Source: Agromyces protaetiae
GTDB taxonomy: Bacteria; Actinomycetota; Actinomycetes; Actinomycetales; Microbacteriaceae
Assembly: GCF_030866785.1 (NCBI RefSeq)
Contig: NZ_CP133018.1
Location: 806,001 to 870,000, forward strand
Length of the DNA: 64,000 bases
Direction: 5' to 3'
The notes beneath the pieces were generated by a model. It ran no database searches and was not told the origin of the DNA. It saw only the letters and a list, made by a program, of their open reading frames with translations. A program made the translations under genes and the position numbers. Numbering within the stretch: the stretch's first letter is position 1; each line of letters starts with the position of its first letter. Positions 42,204 through 50,281 of the stretch are shown here, piece by piece.

Positions 42204-43210
42204 TGCCCCGCCCCTTCTGTGGCCGGCGTGGCGAAGCGCTGTTGCTCGTCGCCGGGATCCGCGATCGGCGCGGGACCGAGCTCGTAGAGCAAGCGCTGCA
42301 TCTGGGCGTACGCGCGATTGCGATACGCGATGAGGTCGGCGGTCCGTTCGGCGCCGATCTCGAGGTATCCGGCACCCGTCTTCGTTCCGAACCGACCGGC
42401 CTCGACGAGTGCGCTCAGCGATGCTGGCGTCGCGAACCGCTCCGGCCACTTCGTCTGCAAGGACGTGTAGCAGAACGAGTACACGTCGAGTCCGGCCATG
42501 TCGGCGATCGCGAATGGTCCGAAGAACGGCAGCCGGAAGCCGAACGTGGTGCGCACGATGGTGTCGATGTCGTCAGCCGATGCGACGCCCTCTTCCACGA
42601 GCTGGGTCGCCTCGTGGAAGAGCGCATACTGCAGGCGGTTGAGGACGAACCCGGTCGCGTCCTTGACCCGGGCGGTCTCTTTCCCGGCCGCGGCGACGAG
42701 ATCCTCGACGACGGGCAGGATTGCGGGATCCGTGCCGGAATGCGGGATGAGCTCGACGCCCGGGATGAACGGCGCCGGATTGGAGAAGTGCACTCCGAGG
42801 AATCGTTCGGGGCGCTCGACCGCCTCGGCGAGCGAGCCGATCAGGATCGTAGACGTGTTCGATCCGATGATCGCATCGGGCGCTGCCGCTGCGCTAATCC
42901 GGGCGAGCGCGGCATGCTTGATGTCGAGTCTCTCGGGCACGGCCTCTTCGATGAATTGGGCGTCAGCGACGGCCTGCTCGATCGACTCCGCCGCACGGAG
43001 GTTCGCACGCACGAGCTCGACCGCGTCGGCGGGGAAGAGACCAGCGTCGACGAACTCGCGAGTCTCGGCCACAAGCCGGTCGTAGTTGGCACGCGCGACC
43101 TCAGGAGAGACGTCGGCAATCGTGACGGACGCGTTCGCCATCGCGAACACCTGGGCGATACCGCCCCCCATGTACCCGGAGCCGACGACCGCGATCTGCT
43201 GTCCACTCAT
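42200..43210 (-). CDS. 3-hydroxyacyl-CoA-dehydrogenase-family enzyme, L-gulonate 3-dehydrogenase-like
   Basis: 336 residues from ATG 43210. NAD site IAVVGSGYMGGGIAQVFA, then NTSTILIGSLAEAVERPERFLGVHFSNPAPFIPGVELIPH (in parts: SNTSTI, GVHFSNPAPF with the catalytic His; GFVLNRLQYALFHEA with the partner region). C-terminal domain KTGAGYLEI. The soluble single-domain form next to carbohydrate enzymes is typical for sugar-acid 3-dehydrogenases (L-gulonate 3-dehydrogenase, lambda-crystallin), which make a beta-keto acid that readily loses CO2. Here that would yield a tetrulose for the downstream kinase if the substrate is a pentonate. Substrate is inference. Confidence 0.8.
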   Translation of the reverse strand: MSGQQIAVVGSGYMGGGIAQVFAMANASVTIADVSPEVARANYDRLVAETREFVDAGLFPADAVELVRANLRAAESIEQAVADAQFIEEAVPERLDIKHAALARISAAAAPDAIIGSNTSTILIGSLAEAVERPERFLGVHFSNPAPFIPGVELIPHSGTDPAILPVVEDLVAAAGKETARVKDATGFVLNRLQYALFHEATQLVEEGVASADDIDTIVRTTFGFRLPFFGPFAIADMAGLDVYSFCYTSLQTKWPERFATPASLSALVEAGRFGTKTGAGYLEIGAERTADLIAYRNRAYAQMQRLLYELGPAPIADPGDEQQRFATPATEGAGQ

Positions 43211-44193
43211 GCGCTGAGCCCCTTGGGGAGCCCAGCCGATGCCGACGCATCGACGCGCGCGCGAACGTCGAGCACACCCAACACGTACTCGCGGTTGGTC
43301 GCGCACACGCCGAGGCTGTCACCCCCGTATTGCTCCATCACGAAGATCCCTTCGTATCCGATGTCGATCGCCTCATTGATGACGGCTCGATAGTTAATGA
43401 GTCCGCCCTCGAGCGAGGTCGGCGTGACGGCGATCGACGAGGCGTCGGACGCCTCGTCTCGGGAGTAGTTCTTGAGGTGCCAGTAGTTTGCGTAGGGAAG
43501 GGTCTTCGCGAACATCTCCCGCCAGTCCTGCTGCGGGCGTCGGAGGCGCACGAGGTTTCCGATGTCGGGGTTCAGCCCGACGTTCTCGAGTCCGATTTCC
43601 TCGACGAGCCGGACGGCACTGTCGGGCGTGCCCAGATAGGTGTCCTCATACATCTCGAGGGACATGCTGAGACCGACGTCGGCGGCATGACGACCGAGCT
43701 CACGGAGCCGTGAGACGGCGAGCGCCCACACGTCAGGGTCGTCGGGGTCCTTGGCACCCTGCTCCGTCCAAAACCAGAGCGCCTGTCGCTGAGCCAGGGT
43801 GAAGGGCTGATGCAGCCCGGTGGAGAAGACGGTCATACCCATCGCGGCCGCGGCGTCGATCGTGCGGTGGGCGTAGTCGAGATTCTCGGACCCTCGACCG
43901 GGCTCGATCACGCTGCGGCGCTGCACATGGACCGATGGGAATCGGAGGTGGTGGGATCGCGCGAGCGCGAGCAGGTCGTGCAGCCGAGTCCGATCGAGGT
44001 CGGCCGGCCGCACGTGACTGTCGGCGAGCTCGGCGAGGGTGAAGCCGACCCCCTCGATCTCCGCGAGTGCGCGGTCCCAGATCTCGAGCGGCGCATCGTG
44101 GAACGCCACGCCGTCGCGGTTGGACACAGGGATGCCGTGCAGGCAGGTCGCCACCTGCCAGGCGCCATCAGTGGGGAGGAGGTCGTGCTTCAC
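43207..44193 (-). CDS. Xylose-isomerase-like TIM-barrel enzyme (AP-endonuclease-2 fold)
   Basis: 328 residues from GTG 44193 (VKHDLLPTDG), with GGAG upstream. The four metal ligands of the fold are recognisable: Glu in SLEMYEDTYLG, Asp in GLNPDIGNLVR, His in YWHLKNYSRD (with the conserved Lys), Glu in FVMEQYGGDS. The family includes ketose 3-epimerases, isomerases and the 3-oxo-isoapionate decarboxylase. As first gene of the operon before a 3-dehydrogenase and tetrulose kinase it could decarboxylate the 3-keto acid or interconvert the sugar acid; the sequence alone does not decide. Confidence 0.75.
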   Translation of the reverse strand: MKHDLLPTDGAWQVATCLHGIPVSNRDGVAFHDAPLEIWDRALAEIEGVGFTLAELADSHVRPADLDRTRLHDLLALARSHHLRFPSVHVQRRSVIEPGRGSENLDYAHRTIDAAAAMGMTVFSTGLHQPFTLAQRQALWFWTEQGAKDPDDPDVWALAVSRLRELGRHAADVGLSMSLEMYEDTYLGTPDSAVRLVEEIGLENVGLNPDIGNLVRLRRPQQDWREMFAKTLPYANYWHLKNYSRDEASDASSIAVTPTSLEGGLINYRAVINEAIDIGYEGIFVMEQYGGDSLGVCATNREYVLGVLDVRARVDASASAGLPKGLSA

Positions 44194-44231
44194 ATGTGCT
44201 CCGTTGCGGTATTGGAAGTCAGATATGCTAT

Positions 44232-44243
44232 TTCCTATAGGAA
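44232..44243. promoter_or_regulatory. GntR operator before the catabolic operon
   Basis: TTCCTATAGGAA, perfect 12-bp palindrome, 38 bases upstream of the barrel-enzyme start. Same core (TCCTATAGGA) as the site at 45248. The remainder of the 224-base gap 44194-44417 shows no other feature. Confidence 0.75.
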
Positions 44244-44417
44244 GGATAGTTCGCGGGCGCCACGGATACAAGGCATGGCCCGGCCGGCCGGGCCGGCCTG
44301 CTGTCGCCCCTGGGTGCCACTGCCCGCGATCAGGCGTGCAGCGACCGATTGTGAATCGCCGAACCGCACCACAGCCGTGCCCCGCGTAACCTGCGGCGCT
44401 CAGTGACCGCCGGCGCG

Positions 44418-45116
44418 TCAGCGGTTATCTTCGAGCGAGCGCCGCCGCACATTCTCGATGTGGGTCCGCATGGCCGCCGTGACGGCCTTCTGATCGCCCG
44501 CGACGAAGGCGTCGAGGATGGCGCGGTGCTCCGCAGTTGCGTCCCGGACGTCGTGCACGCCGCGGACCACCGCCTGCCGCATCCGATAGCTGCGCGCGCC
44601 CAACGTCTCGTACATTTCCGAGACGTATCGATTTCCCGCGTGGCCGAAGATCGCGTTGTGGAACTCGCCGTCGATATCGAAGTACGCGGCTGTCAACTCG
44701 GGCGGCACGCCGCCCTCCCCCATGATCTCGAGGATGTGCTCGGCTCGCTCCTCGTGCTCCTGCATGACCCTCGAGAGGGTTGGGATCAGCTCACCCCGAT
44801 GCGGGAAGGCGAGGCGGGTCGCCTCGACCTCCAACAGGATCCGTGCTTCGAACAACTCGTCCAGCTGTCGGTCGTCGAGCGCAGGTGCCATCCGGTACCC
44901 CTTCTGCGCGACGCGCGTGACGAGCCCCGTGCGCTCGAGCATGACGAGCGCCTCCCTCACCGGTGTCGGGGAGACGTCGAGCTCGCGCGCGATCGTGTCG
45001 ATGGAGAGTCGTCCGCCCGGCTCCACGCCACCGTCCAGCAACGTGCGCAGGATCGCGTCGTAGACATGTTCGCGCAGACCTCGTCGATCGATGTCCGACC
45101 CACTACTGAACGACAT
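44418..45116 (-). CDS. GntR-family regulator, FCD (FadR) type
   Basis: 232 residues. Winged helix at residues ~12-80 (SIDTIARELDVSPTPVREAL, LERTGLVTRVAQKGYRM), then a seven-helix FCD domain whose metal/ligand residues are visible: D (FDIDGEFH), H (EFHNAIF), H (AEHRAILDAF) and the late H (MRTHIENV). FCD regulators often sense sugar acids. It lies between the two divergent arms of the arabinan locus, both carrying TCCTATAGGA, so it is the likely local repressor. Confidence 0.88.
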   Translation of the reverse strand: MSFSSGSDIDRRGLREHVYDAILRTLLDGGVEPGGRLSIDTIARELDVSPTPVREALVMLERTGLVTRVAQKGYRMAPALDDRQLDELFEARILLEVEATRLAFPHRGELIPTLSRVMQEHEERAEHILEIMGEGGVPPELTAAYFDIDGEFHNAIFGHAGNRYVSEMYETLGARSYRMRQAVVRGVHDVRDATAEHRAILDAFVAGDQKAVTAAMRTHIENVRRRSLEDNR

Positions 45117-45222
45117 GCCTACTCACAATCACCGAATCGTTCGCCCCCGAACGCTGAGCCACGCGTTCAACGGTGCCTTGCCACTCATCGTATGGAGCGG
45201 AGCACGCAGATCCGGCATTCTC

Positions 45223-45257
45223 TAGACATTCTTTGCCACTCCCTCTATCCTATAGGA
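45223..45257 (+). promoter_or_regulatory. Promoter and overlapping GntR operator of the arabinan importer operon
   Basis: -35 TAGACA (45223-45228), 17-base spacer, -10 TATCCT (45246-45251). The palindrome TCCTATAGGA (45248-45257) covers the -10 and start region, the position expected for repression. 89 bases before the binding-protein start. Confidence 0.7.
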
Positions 45258-45345
45258 AACATGAAACACGAAGGCGTGTTTGCCGGAGTGCTCGTGCTTC
45301 CCCCTAATCACATGCGTTCGTGCATCTTCGGAAGGAACAGTCGCA

Positions 45346-46698
45346 ATGAGAAAGAGGCTCCTCGCATCGGCGGCGATGTCCGCCGCCGCGCTCCTGGCAC
45401 TCTCGGCGTGCGCCGCCGATACCGGCGGCGAAGCCGGGGGCGGTGACAGCGCGGCGTGCGCCAACACCATCGTCAACCCCGACGCCGAGCAGGTCACCGT
45501 CTGGGCCTGGTACCCCGCGTTCGAAGGCGTCGTCGACGTGTTCAACAACGCCCACAAAGACTTGCAGGTGTGCTGGGTCAACGCGGGCGTCGGCAAGGAG
45601 GTCTACCCCAAGTTCAGCACCGCGCTCGAGGCCGGCAACGGCGCCCCCGACGTGATCCAACTCGAGAACGAGGTGATCCCGAGCTTCAGCATCCGTGACG
45701 GCCTCGTCGACCTCACCGAGCATGGTGCCGCCGACCTCGAGTCCTCGTACGCGCCCGGCGCCTGGAAGGACGTCTCGAGCGGCAACGCGGTCTACGCCGT
45801 GCCGGTCGACCTCGGCCCGGTCGGAATGCTCTACCGAGCCGACATCTTCGAGGAGAACGGAATCGAGGTGCCGACGACCTGGGACGAGTTCGCGGTTGCG
45901 TCACAGCAGCTCAAGGACGCCGGTTCGGAGGGCTTCCTCGGAAATTACCCCACCAATGGGCGCTCGTTCAGCCAGGCCCTGTTCGCGCAGGCGGGCAACG
46001 TGCCCTTCGAGTTCTCGACCGAGAACGTCGAGGAGATCGGCATCGACGTCGATGACGAGGCGACCAGGCAGGTGTTGGAGTACTGGTTCGGACTCATCGA
46101 CGCCGGGATCGCAAGCGCCGACGACCGCTCGACGCCCGACTTCAACACCGCTGTCGTCAACGGCCGGCACGCGACCTACCTGGCGGCGGCCTGGGGTCCT
46201 GGCTACCTCATGGGCCTCGAAGAAGAGGCCGACCCCGACGCGCGCTGGGCCGCAGCACCGCTGCCGCAGTGGGATCCGGAGAACCCGGTGTTCGTGAACT
46301 GGGGCGGCTCCTCGTTCGGCGTCACGAGTCAGGCGAAGAATCCGGACGCCGCAGCGACCGTCGCCCGTGAGCTCTTCGGTACCGAGGAGGCATGGCGGGT
46401 CGGCATCGAGGAGGGCGCCCTCTTCCCGACCTATCTGCCCGTGCTCGAGTCGGACTACTTCGTCGAGTTGAAGTATCCGTTCTTCAACGATCAGCAGATC
46501 AACAAGGACGTGTTCATCGAGGCAGCGGCCGCGTACGACGGCTTCACTTTCAGCCCCTTCCAGACATTCGCGTACGACAAGCTGACCGAGGCGCAGTTCT
46601 CGATTCTGCAAGGCGACGCGACGATCGATGAGGCGCTCGCGACCTACCAGGAGACGCTCGAACAATACGCGACAGATCAGGGTTTCACGCTTCAGTAA
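45346..46698 (+). CDS. Sugar ABC transporter substrate-binding lipoprotein (CUT1)
   Basis: 450 residues from ATG 45346 (GGAAGGAAC upstream). Signal MRKRLLASAAMSAAALLALSAC with lipobox LSAC. The mature protein is a family-1 binding protein (VTVWAWYPAFEGVVDVFN, NGAPDVIQLENEVIPSF, PTTWDEFAVASQQL). Context with arabinanase and arabinofuranosidase makes arabino-oligosaccharides the likely ligand. Followed by two permeases; no ATPase gene, as for the first CUT1 set. Confidence 0.9.
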   Translation: MRKRLLASAAMSAAALLALSACAADTGGEAGGGDSAACANTIVNPDAEQVTVWAWYPAFEGVVDVFNNAHKDLQVCWVNAGVGKEVYPKFSTALEAGNGAPDVIQLENEVIPSFSIRDGLVDLTEHGAADLESSYAPGAWKDVSSGNAVYAVPVDLGPVGMLYRADIFEENGIEVPTTWDEFAVASQQLKDAGSEGFLGNYPTNGRSFSQALFAQAGNVPFEFSTENVEEIGIDVDDEATRQVLEYWFGLIDAGIASADDRSTPDFNTAVVNGRHATYLAAAWGPGYLMGLEEEADPDARWAAAPLPQWDPENPVFVNWGGSSFGVTSQAKNPDAAATVARELFGTEEAWRVGIEEGALFPTYLPVLESDYFVELKYPFFNDQQINKDVFIEAAAAYDGFTFSPFQTFAYDKLTEAQFSILQGDATIDEALATYQETLEQYATDQGFTLQ

Positions 46699-46772
46699 GC
46701 GGCACGAACCCGAGCCGGTCGGGGCGTTCCTCGCGAGCGCCCCGACCGCATTGAGAGATCAGGATCATCGCA

Positions 46773-47720
46773 ATGACCACCCTCGCCAGGGCCTCCTCGA
46801 AGCGCGAGCCCGCCCAACGTCAGCGCCGTGCGCTCGTGAAGGTATCGCGCCGAACCACGTTCTTCGGCTGGACGTTCGTCGGGCCGTTCGCCATCGTCTT
46901 CATCGCCTTCCTCGCCGCTCCGCTGCTCTACGCCTTCTGGATGAGCCTGAACACGCGCACGCTCACCCGCGGTGTCGTGTTCACCGGATTCGACAACTAC
47001 GTCAAGGCCTTCACCGATCCCGACTTCCTCGAAGGCGTCCTCTTCGTCGCCGGGTTCTCCCTCGTGCTCATCCCGCTGCAGATGCTGGTGTCGCTCGCGG
47101 CCGCGCTCGTGCTCGACGCCATCACCACGCGGCTCGCACGGTTCTCGCGCCTGATGATCTTCATGCCGTACGCCGTGCCGGTGGTCATCGGCGCGCTCAT
47201 GTGGGGCTTCCTGTACAGCCCGCGCTTCGGCCCGATTGCAGAGATCGCCGGGATGTTCGGCCTCGACGCACCCTTCTTGCTCTCCCCGGAGTGGGTGTTC
47301 TTCGGACTGCTGAACATCGTCACCTGGCAGTGGGCCGGCTATTACATGATCATCATCTACTCGGCCCTCCAGGGCATTGACCCCTCGATCTACGAGGCGG
47401 CGAAGATCGACGGTGCGAACGCGTGGCAGATTGCGCTGCGCGTGAAGGTCCCGATGATCTCGTCGGCGATGATCCTCATCCTGGTCTTCGCCCTCATCGG
47501 GACACTCCAGTTCTTCACCGAGCCGCAGGTGCTGCGCAACGTCGCGCCGGGCGCGATCAGCACGTCGTTCACGCCGAACATGTACGCGTTCTCGCTCGCG
47601 TTCTCCTACGACCAGTTCAACTACGCCTCCGCAATCTCGTTCGCGCTCGGACTGTTCGTATTCATCGGCTCCTACCTGTTCATGTACTTCACCCGCAAGA
47701 GAAACGGTCTCAACTCATGA
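46773..47720 (+). CDS. Sugar ABC transporter permease (MalF-like)
   Basis: 315 residues with six membrane segments after a basic start. EAA loop YEAAKIDGANAWQIALRVKVP near residue 205 (quoted as YEAAKIDGANAW...VKVP). 74 bases after the binding-protein gene; its stop overlaps the next permease by 4 bases. Confidence 0.92.
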   Translation: MTTLARASSKREPAQRQRRALVKVSRRTTFFGWTFVGPFAIVFIAFLAAPLLYAFWMSLNTRTLTRGVVFTGFDNYVKAFTDPDFLEGVLFVAGFSLVLIPLQMLVSLAAALVLDAITTRLARFSRLMIFMPYAVPVVIGALMWGFLYSPRFGPIAEIAGMFGLDAPFLLSPEWVFFGLLNIVTWQWAGYYMIIIYSALQGIDPSIYEAAKIDGANAWQIALRVKVPMISSAMILILVFALIGTLQFFTEPQVLRNVAPGAISTSFTPNMYAFSLAFSYDQFNYASAISFALGLFVFIGSYLFMYFTRKRNGLNS

Positions 47721-48649
47721 GCGCCCTCACCGATGCACCGCAGAAACGGAAGGCGCGCGCCACGGCGCCCGCGACCCGCGAGCGGACGCCGCTGCCGGGC
47801 CGCCGCCGACCGAGCCTGTCAGGTCAGGTGTTTCTGCTCGCTCTGGTCATCTACTTCTTCGTGCCGCTCTGGTGGCTGCTCGTCGCCAGTACGAAGTCGA
47901 CCTCTGCACTGTTCAACGGCTCGGCGGGCGCGCTCTGGTTCGACCAAAACTTCAATCTGTTCGACAACATCGCCCAACTGGTCCAGTACAACAATGGCGA
48001 GTACCTGCGCTGGATGGCCAACTCGGCCCTTTACGCGCTCGTCGGGGGCGGCGGCGCGACGGTCCTCGCGGTGCTCGCCGGATACGGGCTGGCGAAGTAT
48101 CGCTTCCGGGGCCGAACCGTGTCGTTCGCGATCCTGCTCGGCTCGGTCATGGTCCCCAGCACGGCGCTCGTGATCCCGACCTTCGTGCTGCTGAGCCAGG
48201 TGGGATGGACGAACACGATCTGGGCCGTCATTCTCCCGTCGCTGCTCAACCCGTTCGGCGTGTATCTCATGCGGGTATACACGCAGGACGCCATCCCGGA
48301 TGAGCTGCTCGACGCCGCCCGAGTCGACGGTGCCGGCGAGTACCGCACGTTCGTGCAGGTTTGCCTACCGCTGCTCCGGCCGGCGATCGTCACGGTATTC
48401 CTGCTGTCGGTTGTGTCCACATGGAACAACTATTTCCTGCCGCTGGCGATGCTCAACGACTCCCGCCTGTTCCCGATCACCGTCGGCCTCGGTGTATGGC
48501 AGGGGCAGGCCATCCAGAACTCCGGCGGCCAGCAGATCTGGAACCTCATGATCACCGGTGCGTTCCTTTCCATCATCCCGCTCATCGTCGCATTCCTCTC
48601 CTTGCAGAAGTACTGGCGCGGTGGGCTGTCGCTCGGCAGCGTCAAATGA
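47717..48649 (+). CDS. Sugar ABC transporter permease (MalG-like)
   Basis: 310 residues with a ~35-residue basic cytosolic extension and six membrane segments. EAA loop LDAARVDGAGEYRTFVQVCLP near residue 195 (LDAARVDGAGEY). C-terminus LQKYWRGGLSLGSVK is typical for MalG-type subunits that make up CUT1 importers with the MalF-like partner upstream. Confidence 0.92.
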   Translation: MSALTDAPQKRKARATAPATRERTPLPGRRRPSLSGQVFLLALVIYFFVPLWWLLVASTKSTSALFNGSAGALWFDQNFNLFDNIAQLVQYNNGEYLRWMANSALYALVGGGGATVLAVLAGYGLAKYRFRGRTVSFAILLGSVMVPSTALVIPTFVLLSQVGWTNTIWAVILPSLLNPFGVYLMRVYTQDAIPDELLDAARVDGAGEYRTFVQVCLPLLRPAIVTVFLLSVVSTWNNYFLPLAMLNDSRLFPITVGLGVWQGQAIQNSGGQQIWNLMITGAFLSIIPLIVAFLSLQKYWRGGLSLGSVK

Positions 48650-48692
48650 GCCTCGACGCATGAACTCACACCACGAAGGACGCAACCCGATC

Positions 48693-50201
48693 ATGACCTC
48701 CGCCTGTATCATCATCGACCGGGACCGCACCATCGGCACGGTGGACCGGCGACTGTTCGGTTCGTTCGTCGAGCACCTCGGGCGAGCGGTCTACAACGGC
48801 ATCTACGAACCCGGGCACCCGACGGCCGACCAACACGGATTCCGGCAGGACGTGCTCGCCCTCGTGCGCGAACTCGGTGTGACGACCGTCAGATATCCAG
48901 GCGGCAACTTCGTCTCCAGCTATCGCTGGGAGGACGGCGTTGGCCCCCGCGACCAGCGCCCACGCCGGATCGATCTCGCCTGGCACTCCATCGAGACCAA
49001 CGAGGTAGGCCTCGACGAGTTCGCGACGTGGGCGCGACTGGCCGACACCGAGCTGATGCTCGCTGTGAACCTCGGGACCCGCGGCATCGAGGCGGCCGTC
49101 GATCTCTACGAGTATGCCAACATCAAGTCCGGAACGAGCCTCGCCGACGCCCGCATCGACCACGGCACGCCCGAGCCTCACGACGTGCGCATGTGGTGCC
49201 TCGGCAACGAGATGGACGGACCGTGGCAGGTCGGCTACACCGACGCCGACGCATACGGGCGGCTCGCCGCACAGACGGCGCGCGCGTTGCGAAGAGCCGA
49301 CGAGAGCTTGGAGCTCGTGCTGTGCGGCAGCTCGAAGCCCGACATGCCCACGTTCGGCGCGTGGGAACGTACAGCGCTCATGCACGCGTACGAAGTCGTG
49401 GACTACATCTCGTGCCACGCCTACTACGAGGAGCTCGACGGTGACGCCCCGAGCTTCCTCGCCTCGGGTGTCGACATGGACCGCTTCATCGAGGCCGTCG
49501 CCGCCACCGCCGATCAGGTGCGAGCCGAGCTGAAGAGCGACAAGATGATGAAGATCTCGTTCGACGAGTGGAACGTCTGGTACAACCGACGATTTCACCG
49601 CGAGGACAAGATCACTGACCCGCAGAAATGGCCCTACGCGCCGCGCCTGCTCGAGGACCGCTACACGGTCACCGACAGCGTCGTGGTCGGCGGCCTGCTC
49701 ATTTCACTACTGAACCACAGCGACCGGGTGCGGGCGGCAAGCCTTGCCCAGCTGGTCAACGTGATCGCCCCGATCATGACCGAGCCCGGCGGACCGGCCT
49801 GGCGCCAGACAATCTTCTACCCGTTCGCCGACATGGCCCGAATGAGCGGAGATGTCGCTCTCGATGTGGTGGTGGAGGCCCCGACGCATCCGACGGCACG
49901 TTACGGCGAGGTCGCCGCGATCGATGCGGCGGCGACCATCGACTCGTCGACTGGCGAGCTCAGTGTCTTCGTGGTGAACCGCTCTCTGCACGCGGCGATC
50001 GACGTCGAGATCGAGACCCGCGGCCTCGAGACCACCGCGGTCGCTGAAAGCACCGGCCTGTGGGATGCCGACCGGCATGCCGCGAACACGCTCGAGCAGC
50101 CCCAACGCGTGACCGCACGGCCGGCGAGCGCACGCCTCGAAGGCGGGCGACTGCGCATCACGGTTCCCCCAGTGTCCTGGACGGCGTTGCGCATGCGCTG
50201 A
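48693..50201 (+). CDS. abfA: Alpha-L-arabinofuranosidase, GH51
   Basis: 502 residues from ATG 48693 (GAAGGA upstream), the standard GH51 length and no signal peptide, so cytosolic. N-terminal FGSFVEHLGRAVYNGIYEP and RYPGGNFVSSYRWEDGVGP (in parts: RYPGGNFVSSY) are family hallmarks. The acid/base Glu is in WCLGNEMDGPWQ and the nucleophile Glu in SFDEWNVWY. It removes arabinofuranosyl units from imported arabino-oligosaccharides. It follows the importer and precedes the extracellular endo-arabinanase. Confidence 0.92.
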   Translation: MTSACIIIDRDRTIGTVDRRLFGSFVEHLGRAVYNGIYEPGHPTADQHGFRQDVLALVRELGVTTVRYPGGNFVSSYRWEDGVGPRDQRPRRIDLAWHSIETNEVGLDEFATWARLADTELMLAVNLGTRGIEAAVDLYEYANIKSGTSLADARIDHGTPEPHDVRMWCLGNEMDGPWQVGYTDADAYGRLAAQTARALRRADESLELVLCGSSKPDMPTFGAWERTALMHAYEVVDYISCHAYYEELDGDAPSFLASGVDMDRFIEAVAATADQVRAELKSDKMMKISFDEWNVWYNRRFHREDKITDPQKWPYAPRLLEDRYTVTDSVVVGGLLISLLNHSDRVRAASLAQLVNVIAPIMTEPGGPAWRQTIFYPFADMARMSGDVALDVVVEAPTHPTARYGEVAAIDAAATIDSSTGELSVFVVNRSLHAAIDVEIETRGLETTAVAESTGLWDADRHAANTLEQPQRVTARPASARLEGGRLRITVPPVSWTALRMR

Positions 50202-50281
50202 GCGCCCGACCTGCCCGTCGACGCCCTTGACTCCTCCTCCTAGCTCCACCCCACCCGCTCAACGAAGAGAAACGAGGAAAG

